In this document: positions 41,766 through 49,518 of the stretch, one piece after another
Position numbering within the stretch: the stretch's first letter is position 1
Layout of the letters: the number at the start of each line of letters is the position of its first letter
Origin: Myxococcota bacterium
Lineage (GTDB): Bacteria; Myxococcota_A; UBA9160; UBA6930
Assembly (NCBI GenBank): GCA_028277885.1
Contig: JANQFK010000003.1
Span: forward strand, 62,001 to 126,000
Direction of reading: 5' to 3'
Length of the DNA stretch: 64,000 nt
Notes under the pieces: model-generated
What the model saw: only the letters and a program-made list of their open reading frames with translations
What the model was told of the DNA's origin: nothing
The model's database searches: none
Program-made: the position numbers and the translations under genes

Positions 41766-42746
41766 GTGGAACGGAATGGCAAGCGCCGGCTGCTGCACGT
41801 CTCGCTCCTCGGTCTGGCACTGGCCGCGCCCGGGCCCGCGGCCGCCGAGGAGCCGCCCTCGGGACCCAACGGCTTCGCGCTGACGAACCTGCGGGTGGAG
41901 CGGGGGGAGATCCGCGCGGGGGGGCCGCCCCGCGACGGCATCCCCGCCGTTCGCGACCCGCGCCTCGCCGAGCGCGAGGCGGCGGCGTGGCTGGGCCCGG
42001 GCGACCCCGTGGTGGGCGTCGCGATCGGCGCCGCGGCCCACGCCTACCCGGTGCACGTGATGGAGCGGCACCAGCTCGTGAACGACGTGGTGGGCGGGGC
42101 TCCGGTCGCCGCCACCTACGGCCCGCTGGCCGGGGCGCCCCGCGTCTGGGACCGCCGTGTGGACGGCAACGTGCTCGAGTTCGGCGTCTCGGGGCTGATC
42201 TACAACGGGAACTTCCTGCTCTACGACCGCGAGAGCGAGAGCCTGTGGGTGCAGCTCACCGGCGAGGCGATCGCCGGGCCCCTGTCGGGCAAGCGCCTGC
42301 GGCAGTATCGCTGCCGCCAGGAGCTGATGCGCACCTGGGCGGGCCGCCACCCCGCGACCCGGGTGCTCGCGCTGCCCGAGCCCCAGCGCATCGACTACCG
42401 CCACAGCCCCTACGAGCGCTACTGGATCCAGAACCGCATCCCCTTCCCGGTGAGGGCCGAGGACGCCCGCTTCCACGCCAAGGAGCTGGTGGTGGGGGTG
42501 CGGTCCGGCGGGGTGGCGCGCGCCTACCTGGGCTCCCTCGTGACCGCGGCGGGCGGCCGCGCCCAGGACCGCCTCGGCGAGCACGCCGTGGTGATCGACT
42601 ACAGCAGCCAGGACGGCATCTTCCGCTGGCAGGTCCCGGACGGCGTCGAGGTCACCGAGGCCTACTGGTTCGCCTGGAAGGCCTTCCACCCGGACACCGA
42701 GGTCTGGAAGGATCCCGGCGAGGCTCCGCCGATCCCGAGGGACTGA
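41766..42746 (+). CDS. DUF3179-family exported protein lacking the usual cysteines
   Basis: The protein has 326 residues with a signal peptide (residues 8-26). DUF3179 landmarks are IPAVRDPRL, DPVVGVAIGAAAHAYPVHVMERHQLVND, FGVSGLIYNGNFLLYDRES, SLWVQLTGEAIAGPL and YWFAWKAFHPDTEVW. Most family members have a CPLC-type motif in the segment that here reads ATYGPLAGAPRVWDR, so both cysteines are replaced. The role of the family is unknown. It is convergent with the panE-like gene. Confidence 0.8.
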   Translation: MERNGKRRLLHVSLLGLALAAPGPAAAEEPPSGPNGFALTNLRVERGEIRAGGPPRDGIPAVRDPRLAEREAAAWLGPGDPVVGVAIGAAAHAYPVHVMERHQLVNDVVGGAPVAATYGPLAGAPRVWDRRVDGNVLEFGVSGLIYNGNFLLYDRESESLWVQLTGEAIAGPLSGKRLRQYRCRQELMRTWAGRHPATRVLALPEPQRIDYRHSPYERYWIQNRIPFPVRAEDARFHAKELVVGVRSGGVARAYLGSLVTAAGGRAQDRLGEHAVVIDYSSQDGIFRWQVPDGVEVTEAYWFAWKAFHPDTEVWKDPGEAPPIPRD

Positions 42747-42774
42747 GCGGGAGACCGGGCGCAGCGGCCAGGGG

Positions 42775-43755
42775 CTAGTCCGGGAGCAGGTCCCGGGCGG
42801 CGGCGCCCTCGGGCCCGCGCCCCTGGCGCCAGGTCTCCTCGAGCACCGCCAGCACGCGCTCGTTGACCGGCGCGGCGAGGCCGGCCCGACGGGCGAGGGT
42901 CAGGATGAGCCGGTGGTAGTCGCCGGACTCGAGGTGCGAGCGGCTCCGCAGCCCGGTCCAGACGTGGTTGTAGAGGGGCAGGTCCCGGGCGCCGGTGCCG
43001 CGCTCGAAGGCCTCCCGCTGCCACGCGATCTCCTCGTCGAGGGAGCGGTCGCGCCCGTCGCAGGAGCGCGCCGGGATGCCGGCCGCCGCGAGCGCATCGC
43101 GCGCCTCCTCGAGGAGCCGCGCCTTCGCCTCCGCGAAGGCACGGGTGCCGTGGTCCGGGCGTCGCACCAGCGCGTTGGGGGCGCTCATCAGGTTGACGCA
43201 CAGCTTGAGCCACAGGTCCTCCTGGATGCGCGTCGAGACCCCGACGTCGAGGTCGGCGCGGCGCAGCCCGTCGGCGAGCTCGTCCACCGCGGCGCAACCT
43301 CCCTCGGGCCAGCGCCCCACCACCATGCGGGCGCGGCCCGTGGCGCGCGCCTCGGCCGGTCCGATCCGGGTGCAGGTCTGGCGCCAGACGGCGCCCACCA
43401 CCTTCGCGAAGCGGCGCGCGAGAACCGCCTCGCTCTCCACGCCGTTCTGCACCGAGACCACCGTGGCGTCCGGCGCCGCCTCGGCGAGGGCGCTCGCCGC
43501 GGCCTCGGTGTCGGGGCCACGCACGCACACGTAGACCGGCCCGCGGCCGATCCCGGCCTCCGGCCCCACCGTCGCCCGGACCCGGGCCCGCCACGTCTCC
43601 CCGGTGGCCGGGTCCTCGATGCGCACGCCGTCGTCGACGAGGTGCCGCGCGGACTCCTCGCTGCGCGTCACGAAGCGCACGGGCGCTCCGGCGAGGGCGA
43701 GCCGCGCCCCGAGCACCAGACCCACGGAGCCCGCGCCGAGAACCGTGGGCACCAC
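42775..43755 (-). CDS. 2-dehydropantoate 2-reductase family protein (PanE-like)
   Basis: The protein has 326 residues. The N-terminal Rossmann motif is VLGAGSVGLVLGARL. VQNGVESEAVL, LWLKLCVNLMSAPNAL (with the catalytic-lysine region) and the C-terminal helical domain (SHLESGDYHRLI) follow. It would reduce ketopantoate to pantoate with NADPH, or act on a related 2-oxo acid; family members vary. GTG 43755 lies four bases downstream of the M28 peptidase stop, so the two genes form an operon. Confidence 0.75.
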   Translation of the reverse strand: MVPTVLGAGSVGLVLGARLALAGAPVRFVTRSEESARHLVDDGVRIEDPATGETWRARVRATVGPEAGIGRGPVYVCVRGPDTEAAASALAEAAPDATVVSVQNGVESEAVLARRFAKVVGAVWRQTCTRIGPAEARATGRARMVVGRWPEGGCAAVDELADGLRRADLDVGVSTRIQEDLWLKLCVNLMSAPNALVRRPDHGTRAFAEAKARLLEEARDALAAAGIPARSCDGRDRSLDEEIAWQREAFERGTGARDLPLYNHVWTGLRSRSHLESGDYHRLILTLARRAGLAAPVNERVLAVLEETWRQGRGPEGAAARDLLPD

Positions 43756-43759
43756 GCGC

Positions 43760-45610
43760 CTACCGGCGCTGGCCGAGGGTGGCGACGAAGCCGAGCTGCT
43801 CGCCGTCGCGCTCCACCGTGATCTCCACGCGCTGCCCGGCGCGGGAGGCGAACAGCAGCGCCGCGTACTCCTCGAGGCTGCGCACCGGGGCACCCCCGTA
43901 GCCCACGATGACGTCGCCGCCGCGCAGGCCCGCGCGCTCGGCCGGGCTGCCGGCGGTGACGCCCGAGAGGCGCACGCCCGCGACGGGCGGGCCACCGAAG
44001 GCGGGAACCGTCCCGAGGTAGGGGCCGTAGCCGGGGCCGCCGCCCGGCGCGGCGCTGCGCGAGGCCGCGGCGCGCACCAGCTCGGGCCGCTCGTCGGCGT
44101 CGAGCAGCGCGCGGGTGACGCGCTCCACCACCGTCAGCACCCGTGCGGTTCCCTCGGCGTCGACGCGCTCGGGGTCGTCGTCGGGCGTGTGGTACTGCGG
44201 GTGGGTGCCGGTGAAGAAGAACAGCACCGGCACGTCGGCGGTGTGGAAGGAGGTCTGGTCCGAGGGACCGTTGGCGCCCAGCTCGAAGGTCGGCTCCACC
44301 GCCGCCCCCTCGGCGGCCTTCTCCACCAGGCTCCGGAAGCGCGGCGAGGTCTCGGCGCCGAAGACCGTGAGGGGGCCGTCCTCGAGCCGGCCGATCATGT
44401 CGAGGTTCACCATGGCGACGGTGTCCTCGATCCCCCGAGCCGGCTGGCGCACGTAGTGGGCGGAGCCGATCAGCCCGGCCTCCTCGGCGGTGAACCCCAC
44501 GAGCACCAGGCTGCGCCGCGGCGGCGGGCCCGCCGCGAAGGCGCGCGCCAGGGCGAGGAGCCCGGCGCTGCCCGAGGCGTTGTCGTCGGCGCCGTTGTGG
44601 ATCTCGCCGCGCCGGCCCGGCGTGAGGGAGCCGAACTCGCCCCGGCCGAGGTGGTCGTAGTGGGCGCCCACGACGACGCTCTCGCCGGCGAGCGCCGGGT
44701 CGCTTCCCGGCAGCACGCCGACCACGTTGGAGACCTCGCCCTGCTCGCGCTCGACGCGCACCGCGAGCTCGAGCCGCGCGCGGGTGCGGACGGCGGCAGG
44801 GGCGGCCCCGGCGTCGCGGGCCGCCTGCAGCGCCTCGAGGTCCGGGAGCACGCGCGTGGCGGCCTCGCGGGAGAGCGCGACGGCGGCGATCCCCGAGGAG
44901 GCCGTGCTCGGGTTGGCGAGCTGGGCGCCGGCGCCGCCGGGCAGGCCCTCGACGTCCGCCGCGCTCGGCACCAGCAGCAGCGCGGCGGCGCCGTGGCGGC
45001 GGGCGTTCAGCAGCTTGTAGGCCCGGGAGAGGAAGCCCGCGCCGCGCACCCCGGAGAGCGGCGAGCCGTCGTCGGCGGGTCGCGCGTCGAGGACCAGCAC
45101 GGCGCGGCCCTCCACCTCGAGCCCCGCGTAGTCGTCCCAGCCCGACTCCTCGTCGCTGATCCCGTAGCCCGCGAACACGACCTCGAGCTCCCCCTCGAGG
45201 TCGGCGCTGTTGAGCAGCGCGTCGAAGTCGCGCCCGCGCTCGAAGGCGACGCCTCCCAGGGAGAGCCGCGCCTCGGCGATGCGGATCGCCACGGGGATCT
45301 CGAAGTCCTGGAGGTAGCTGCGAGCTTGCGGGTCGCCGGGCGCTCGGCCCGGCCCGGTCGGGCTGCCGGGCTCGAGGCCGGCCTCGCGGAAGCCCTCCGC
45401 GAGGTAGGCGGCAGCGGCCGCGAGGCCCTCGCTCCCGATGCCGCGGCCCTCCCGCGCATCGTCGGCCAGCCAGGCCACGTCCGCGGCGACCCGCGCAGGG
45501 TCCGCCCCCACCGCGGGCGGGACGGGCCCGGGCCACGGCGCGGCGGTCGCGCAGCCGAGGCCGACGGCGACGCACAGCCAGCACGCGAGGACGAGGGGCA
45601 GCCGACGCAT
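43760..45610 (-). CDS. M28-family zinc aminopeptidase lipoprotein with PA and PDZ domains
   Basis: The protein has 616 residues. A lipobox (VGLGCATA) suggests lipid anchoring. A protease-associated domain occupies roughly residues 110-240. The M28 zinc ligands are visible: His/Asp in VVVGAHYDHLG, NGADDNASG (Asp), FTAEEAGLIGS (catalytic Glu and ligand Glu), MVNLDMIGR (Asp) and YHTPDDDP (His). A PDZ domain follows (GVTAGSPAERAGLRGGDVIVG). It probably trims peptides in the cell envelope. It starts at ATG 45610, six bases after a TAGGCT box. Confidence 0.9.
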   Translation of the reverse strand: MRRLPLVLACWLCVAVGLGCATAAPWPGPVPPAVGADPARVAADVAWLADDAREGRGIGSEGLAAAAAYLAEGFREAGLEPGSPTGPGRAPGDPQARSYLQDFEIPVAIRIAEARLSLGGVAFERGRDFDALLNSADLEGELEVVFAGYGISDEESGWDDYAGLEVEGRAVLVLDARPADDGSPLSGVRGAGFLSRAYKLLNARRHGAAALLLVPSAADVEGLPGGAGAQLANPSTASSGIAAVALSREAATRVLPDLEALQAARDAGAAPAAVRTRARLELAVRVEREQGEVSNVVGVLPGSDPALAGESVVVGAHYDHLGRGEFGSLTPGRRGEIHNGADDNASGSAGLLALARAFAAGPPPRRSLVLVGFTAEEAGLIGSAHYVRQPARGIEDTVAMVNLDMIGRLEDGPLTVFGAETSPRFRSLVEKAAEGAAVEPTFELGANGPSDQTSFHTADVPVLFFFTGTHPQYHTPDDDPERVDAEGTARVLTVVERVTRALLDADERPELVRAAASRSAAPGGGPGYGPYLGTVPAFGGPPVAGVRLSGVTAGSPAERAGLRGGDVIVGYGGAPVRSLEEYAALLFASRAGQRVEITVERDGEQLGFVATLGQRR

Positions 45611-45616
45611 CGCGAG

Positions 45617-45622
45617 AGCCTA
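45617..45622 (-). promoter_or_regulatory. -10-like hexamer TAGGCT of the M28 peptidase / panE-like unit
   Basis: TAGGCT on the minus strand ends six bases before ATG 45610. Confidence 0.45.
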
Positions 45623-45636
45623 GCGAGCGGTCGGGA

Positions 45637-46125
45637 TCAGGCGCCGAAGGCGGCGGCGGGCAGCTCCGGGAGCTCCCGCGCCGGCGCGCGCGAGCCCTCG
45701 CACCAGTCCCGCACCGCGTTCAGGTAGGTGGCGGCCAGCTGGGTCGAGAACTCCCGCACCGCGAAGCGGTCGAGGGTCCCGCCGAGCACCGGCATCTCGT
45801 TCTTGGCGGTGATCTTGAGGGCGAGCCGCGTCTGCCCGGGCTCCGCGGGCAACGGGGCCAGGCGGAAGGTCTCCTCGAAGCGGAACAGGCCGAGGGAGAG
45901 CCGGGAGTGCAGGCACTCGCCGGGCACGACGGTGAGCGGCGTGTCGTGGAGCACCAGCGGCAGGTCGCGCACGGTGCAGCGCCAGCGCACGCGCCGCCCC
46001 GGGGTCGGGTAGTCGGACTCGGGGTCGAGGGCCTCCACGGCACCCGGCCGCCACTGGAGGATCTGGCTGCGCTCGGTGAGCGCGGTCCAGACCGTCGCGG
46101 ACGGTGACGCCACCACCGCGGACAT
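45637..46125 (-). CDS. SRPBCC (START/Bet v 1-like) family protein
   Basis: The protein has 162 residues. MSAVVASPSATVWTALTE, EALDPESDYPTPGRRVRW, LTVVPGECLHSRLSL and FRFEETFRLAPL fit the helix-grip SRPBCC fold that binds hydrophobic ligands; many members are polyketide-cyclase-like or coenzyme-Q-binding. There is no catalytic signature. The start is uncertain: ATG 46125 is used, while the frame continues to a TTG at 46197 that would add 24 poorly structured residues. Confidence 0.65.
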   Translation of the reverse strand: MSAVVASPSATVWTALTERSQILQWRPGAVEALDPESDYPTPGRRVRWRCTVRDLPLVLHDTPLTVVPGECLHSRLSLGLFRFEETFRLAPLPAEPGQTRLALKITAKNEMPVLGGTLDRFAVREFSTQLAATYLNAVRDWCEGSRAPARELPELPAAAFGA

Positions 46126-46232
46126 CCCCACTGCGATCAAGGCTCCCCCCGAGACCTCGTCCCAGGGGGATGGTCGCGACCGGCGGGGGAAGCGCAATGA
46201 GGGGTTTCCCCACTACACCAGCGCAGTTCGCC

Positions 46233-47264
46233 TCAGTGTTCCGCTCGCGTGGCGCCGGTCTCCTCGAGCGCCTCGGCGATGCGGCGCAGCGCCTCGTCGA
46301 TGCCGTCGGAGTCGACGTCGAGGTGGGTGACCGCGCGCAGGCGGGTCTCGGCGAACGGGATGGTCCGGACGTGCCGCCGGTCGAGCGCGCGCTGCAGGCG
46401 CGGGGGCGCCTCGAACATCACGATGTTGGTCTCGGGCGGCCGCTCCACGGCGAGGCCGAGTGCGACCAGGCCCTCGGCGAGGCGTCGGGCGTTGGCGTGG
46501 TCCTCGGCGAGGCGCTCCACGTGGTGCTCGAGGGCGTGAAGGCCCGCCGCGGCCACGATGCCCACCTGGCGCATCCCGCCGCCGAGCATCTTGCGGATCC
46601 GCAGCAGCGCCTTCCAGCGTTCCGCCGAGGTGGCGACCAGCGAGCCCAGCGGCGCGCCGAGCCCCTTCGAGAGGCACACGCTCACGGTGTCGAAGGGCTC
46701 CGCCCACGCGGCGGGCGCGATCCCCGTCGCCACCGAGGCGTTCCAGAGCCGGGCGCCGTCGAGGTGCAGCGCGAGGCCCGCCGCGCGGGCCTGCTCGGCG
46801 ATGCCCTTGATGGCGGCCAGCGGGAAGATCCGTCCACCGGCGTGGTTGTGGGTGTTCTCGAGAGCGACCAGGCTGGGCGGCGCGCGGTGGAAGTCCGGCG
46901 GCGGGAGCGCGGCCGCCACGTCCGAGGCCTCGAACAGGCCGCCGCTCCCGAGGGTCTGGATCTGGAGACCCGAGAGGGCGGCCGCGGCGCCGGACTCGTA
47001 GCGCAGCACGTGGCTGGTCTCGCCGGCCAGCACCACGTCGCCGGGCCGGGCGTGCAGGCGCAGGCACGCCTGGTTCGCCATGGTGCCCGTCGGGAAGAAG
47101 AGCGCCCGCTGCTTGCCGAGCAGCCCGGCGACGCGCTCCTCGAGGCGACGCACCGTGGGGTCCTCGCCGAGCACGTCGTCGCCCACCTCCGCCCGCGCCA
47201 TGGCGTCGCGCATGGCGGCCGTGGGGCGCGTCACCGTGTCGCTGCGCAGGTCGATGGGCTCCAC
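46233..47264 (-). CDS. low-specificity threonine aldolase
   Basis: The protein has 343 residues of PLP fold type [61 protein letters not shown] and the PLP lysine in [13 protein letters not shown] match the threonine aldolase family. It cleaves threonine or allo-threonine to glycine and acetaldehyde. GTG 47264 is supported by TACCCT six bases upstream. It is divergent from the sirtuin gene. Confidence 0.87.
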   Translation of the reverse strand: MEPIDLRSDTVTRPTAAMRDAMARAEVGDDVLGEDPTVRRLEERVAGLLGKQRALFFPTGTMANQACLRLHARPGDVVLAGETSHVLRYESGAAAALSGLQIQTLGSGGLFEASDVAAALPPPDFHRAPPSLVALENTHNHAGGRIFPLAAIKGIAEQARAAGLALHLDGARLWNASVATGIAPAAWAEPFDTVSVCLSKGLGAPLGSLVATSAERWKALLRIRKMLGGGMRQVGIVAAAGLHALEHHVERLAEDHANARRLAEGLVALGLAVERPPETNIVMFEAPPRLQRALDRRHVRTIPFAETRLRAVTHLDVDSDGIDEALRRIAEALEETGATRAEH

Positions 47265-47270
47265 CGCGAC

Positions 47271-47276
47271 AGGGTA
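47271..47276 (-). promoter_or_regulatory. -10-like hexamer TACCCT of the threonine aldolase gene
   Basis: TACCCT on the minus strand ends six bases before GTG 47264, with no ribosome-binding site. Confidence 0.45.
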
Positions 47277-47284
47277 GCGTCGGG

Positions 47285-47290
47285 TAGACT
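47285..47290 (+). promoter_or_regulatory. -10-like hexamer TAGACT of the sirtuin gene
   Basis: TAGACT ends 11 bases before ATG 47302, and no Shine-Dalgarno sequence is visible. It lies back to back with the threonine aldolase box. Confidence 0.4.
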
Positions 47291-47301
47291 CGGCGACCGC
47301 G

Positions 47302-48060
47302 ATGACGCAGGCGGAGGCGATCGACGCGCTGGCCCGCACCTGGCGGGACGCCCGCCGGGTGGCGGTGCTCACCGGCGCCGGCATCTCCACGGCCTCGGGG
47401 ATCCCGGACTTCCGCTCGCCCGGCGGTCGCTGGGAGCGCTACCAGCCCGTCCCGATCCAGGACTTCCTCGCACGGGAGGAGGCCCGCGAGGAGTACTGGC
47501 GCTACAAGGGCGAGACCTGGCCGCTGGTGTGCGCCGCGCGGCCGAACCCGGCCCACCTCGCGCTCACCGACCTCGCGAAGGCCGGCCGCCTCGACCTCCT
47601 CGTCACCCAGAACGTGGACGGCCTGCACGCGCGCTCGGACTTCCCCGCCGAGCGGCTGGTCGAGATCCACGGAACCGACGCGGCGGTGGAGTGCATGGCG
47701 TGCCATCGCCGGGCCGCGCGGGAGCACGCCCAGGAGCTGTGGGAGGCGGGCCGCGCGGTGCCGCGCTGCGAGTGCGGCGGGCCGTGGAAGCCGGCCACCA
47801 TCTCCTTCGGCCAGGGCCTCGTGGCCCGCGACCTCGAGCGCGCCATGCAGGCCGCCGAGGCGTGCGACCTCTTCGTGGCCGCGGGCAGCACGCTCCTGGT
47901 GGGCCCGATCAACGGCATGTTCGCCCTGGCGCGCGGGGCCGGGGCCGCCACCGCGATCCTCACCGCCTCGGAGACGCCCTTCGACGACGAGGCCGACCAC
48001 CGCAGCCGCGAGCCCCTCGAGGCGGTGCTGCCGGCGCTGCGCGACCGCGTGCTCGGCTGA
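47302..48060 (+). CDS. Sir2-family NAD-dependent protein deacylase
   Basis: The protein has 252 residues. Sirtuin motifs are [28 protein letters not shown], the catalytic His in [11 protein letters not shown], two zinc Cys pairs (CMAC, then CECGG) and [10 protein letters not shown]. It removes acyl groups from lysines using NAD+ in the cytoplasm. The gene lies 1.1 kb from the histone-fold protein, which has many tail lysines; a functional link is only suggested by proximity. Its stop is shared with a stem opposite the hydrolase gene. Confidence 0.92.
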   Translation: MTQAEAIDALARTWRDARRVAVLTGAGISTASGIPDFRSPGGRWERYQPVPIQDFLAREEAREEYWRYKGETWPLVCAARPNPAHLALTDLAKAGRLDLLVTQNVDGLHARSDFPAERLVEIHGTDAAVECMACHRRAAREHAQELWEAGRAVPRCECGGPWKPATISFGQGLVARDLERAMQAAEACDLFVAAGSTLLVGPINGMFALARGAGAATAILTASETPFDDEADHRSREPLEAVLPALRDRVLG

Positions 48061-48072
48061 GCGTCAGAGCAC
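48049..48072. terminator. stem-loop spanning the ends of convergent sirtuin and hydrolase genes
   Basis: GTGCTC (48049-48054) pairs with GAGCAC (48067-48072). The loop contains both stop codons. It is a possible bidirectional terminator with no T-run. Confidence 0.35.
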
Positions 48073-48888
48073 CGCGTCGAGGAAGCGGCGCACCACGGCG
48101 AGGGTGTCGCCGGGGCGGTCGAGCTGCACGTGGTGGCCGGCGCCCTCGACCTCGGCGATGCGGGCGTCGGGGATCTCGGACACGATCGCCTCGGCGCCGT
48201 GGGTCGGGAGCAGGGAGCTCGACTCGCCGCGAACCACGAGGGTGGGGCAGCGGATGCCCGAGAAGTCGGGCGTGCCCGCGGGCTCGACGCTGAACCAGCG
48301 CGGGTCGAAGTTGTAGCCGTAGCGACCGTCGGCCTCCTTGCGCACCGAGCGCTCCGCGATGGCGAGGCGCAGGTCCTCGGCCGCGTGGGCGCGGGGCAGG
48401 AACCGGAAGCGCTCGATCGCCTGGGCGCGCGTCGCGTAGGTGGGGCGCAGCATCAGGGCGAGCTGGGCGGCGCGGCGGCCGGCGCGCGAGGCGCCGCGGC
48501 TCGGGTCGATCAGCACCAGGGCGCGCACGCCGTCGCGGCCGCTCGCGTGGCTGGCGGCGACGTGGGCGCCCAGCGACGCACCGACGAGGATCACCGGGGG
48601 CGCGCCGAGGTGGGCCACCAGCGCGCCCAGGTCCTCGGCGAAGGCACCCTTGCGGTGCTCCTGGGGATGGTCCGACGCACCGTGGCCGCGGAAGTCCAGC
48701 GCCGTGACGCGGTAGTCGCGCGCCAGCTCCGGCGCCAGGTGGTCCCACCAGTGGGCGTTCCCCCCGGCGCCGTGGAGCAGGATCAGCGCCGGCGCGGAGT
48801 CGTCTCCCCGATCGTCAGCCCAATGCAGGGCCCGCAGGTGAACGCCCGCCAGCTCGGGGCGCGTGAATCGCTCCTCGCGCGGTTTCAC
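48064..48888 (-). CDS. alpha/beta hydrolase
   Basis: The protein has 274 residues from GTG 48888, nine bases after a TAGCCT box. The alpha/beta-hydrolase core shows LILLHGAGGNAHWWD (oxyanion), VTALDFRGHGASD, the nucleophile elbow LVGASLGAHVA (Ser), a cap region (residues 135-190), the acid in LVVRGESSSLLP and the His in VEGAGHHVQLD. It is a likely serine esterase or C-C hydrolase; the substrate is unknown. It is monocistronic. Confidence 0.85.
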   Translation of the reverse strand: MKPREERFTRPELAGVHLRALHWADDRGDDSAPALILLHGAGGNAHWWDHLAPELARDYRVTALDFRGHGASDHPQEHRKGAFAEDLGALVAHLGAPPVILVGASLGAHVAASHASGRDGVRALVLIDPSRGASRAGRRAAQLALMLRPTYATRAQAIERFRFLPRAHAAEDLRLAIAERSVRKEADGRYGYNFDPRWFSVEPAGTPDFSGIRCPTLVVRGESSSLLPTHGAEAIVSEIPDARIAEVEGAGHHVQLDRPGDTLAVVRRFLDAVL

Positions 48889-48897
48889 GGGGGGCGG

Positions 48898-48903
48898 AGG
48901 CTA
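48898..48903 (-). promoter_or_regulatory. -10-like hexamer TAGCCT of the alpha/beta hydrolase gene
   Basis: TAGCCT on the minus strand ends nine bases before GTG 48888. Confidence 0.4.
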
Positions 48904-48905
48904 GC

Positions 48906-48975
48906 AGAGCGAGTCCACCCGGCTCGCCTTGCGGCGGAAGCCGACCCATCCCGCTCGGCCGCCCGGCCGCGATGC
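48906..48975. repeat. dispersed REP-like element, copy 1
   Basis: About 70 bases match the element at 53492-53560: a GAGCGAG...GGCTCGC inverted repeat, then TTGCGGCGGA, GCCGACCCATCC and CGGCC. Copy 1 has a weaker 5-bp stem (48909-48913 with 48923-48927). It lies in the longest intergenic gap, upstream of the histone gene. Confidence 0.6.
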
Positions 48976-49073
48976 CGCGTCGAGGCGTACCCGGGGAGCG
49001 ACCCGGAGTCCGGCGGCTCGGCCCCAGATGCCCGAATTCGGCCTTCTCGGGGCCCCTGGATGCGTTTTTCCCC

Positions 49074-49102
49074 TTGACTCCGACGGCGGAAGCATCGACA
49101 TT
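49074..49102 (+). promoter_or_regulatory. candidate promoter of the histone-fold gene
   Basis: TTGACT (49074-49079) is a good -35 box, and GACATT (49097-49102) lies 17 bases later as a weak -10. The transcript would have a leader of about 65 nt ending in the strong ribosome-binding site AGGGAGG (49166-49172). This is unlike the leaderless pattern seen at many other genes here. Confidence 0.45.
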
Positions 49103-49176
49103 CGTCGCCTCTACCGCGGTGCACTTCGCGCCGGGGGGGTTCGCGCCGGCCGAAGCATCCGGCGTAGGGAGGTCAC

Positions 49177-49389
49177 ATGGCTGCACGCAGGAAGAAGAAG
49201 GCGACGCGTTCGCGCAAGCCGGCCGAGCTCATCATCTCGAAGTCCCGCACCAAGGGTGCGGTGAAGCGCTGCAACGTGGGCGGCGAGTTCTACGAGGCCC
49301 TCGACGGAGCGGTGCGCGACATGATCAAGAGCGCCGAGGCGCGCGCCATCGGCAACAAGCGCAAGACGCTCAAGGCGGTCGATCTCTAG
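49177..49389 (+). CDS. bacterial histone-fold protein with basic N-terminal tail
   Basis: The protein has 70 residues and is strongly basic. A lysine/arginine tail (MAARRKKKATRSRKP) precedes a single histone fold: helix 1 about residues 20-31 (ISKSRTKGAVKR), the long helix 2 about residues 35-58 (GGEFYEALDGAVRDMIKSAE) and the signature NKRKTLKAVDL. That signature matches the archaeal histone loop 2/helix 3 start (GRKTIKAEDI in HMfB). Helix 3 is truncated, as in known bacterial histones such as Bdellovibrio Bd0055. It would bind DNA as a dimer. A strong ribosome-binding site and terminator suggest high expression. DNA binding is inferred, not shown. Confidence 0.8.
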   Translation: MAARRKKKATRSRKPAELIISKSRTKGAVKRCNVGGEFYEALDGAVRDMIKSAEARAIGNKRKTLKAVDL

Positions 49390-49446
49390 CAGCGGGCGAA
49401 CGCCACGCCCGCGCGGCCGCCACGCGGCGCGCGAGCGGACGAATCC

Positions 49447-49477
49447 GGGCCCGCGGGAGCCTCGCTCCCGCGGGCCC
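49447..49477 (+). terminator. strong terminator hairpin after the histone gene
   Basis: A perfect 14-bp stem (GGGCCCGCGGGAGC at 49447-49460 with 49464-49477) closes a CTC loop 57 bases after the stop, followed by TTCGCTT. It is the most stable hairpin in the window. Confidence 0.7.
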
Positions 49478-49518
49478 TTCGCTTCGGGCGCGTCGCCGGC
49501 AGCGGGGCGGAGCCGGGC

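Noticed and set aside
46125-46197. Earlier TTG start for the SRPBCC gene
   Set aside because: It would add an unstructured stretch rich in Arg and Pro; ATG 46125 matches the usual start of this fold better, although neither has a strong ribosome-binding site.
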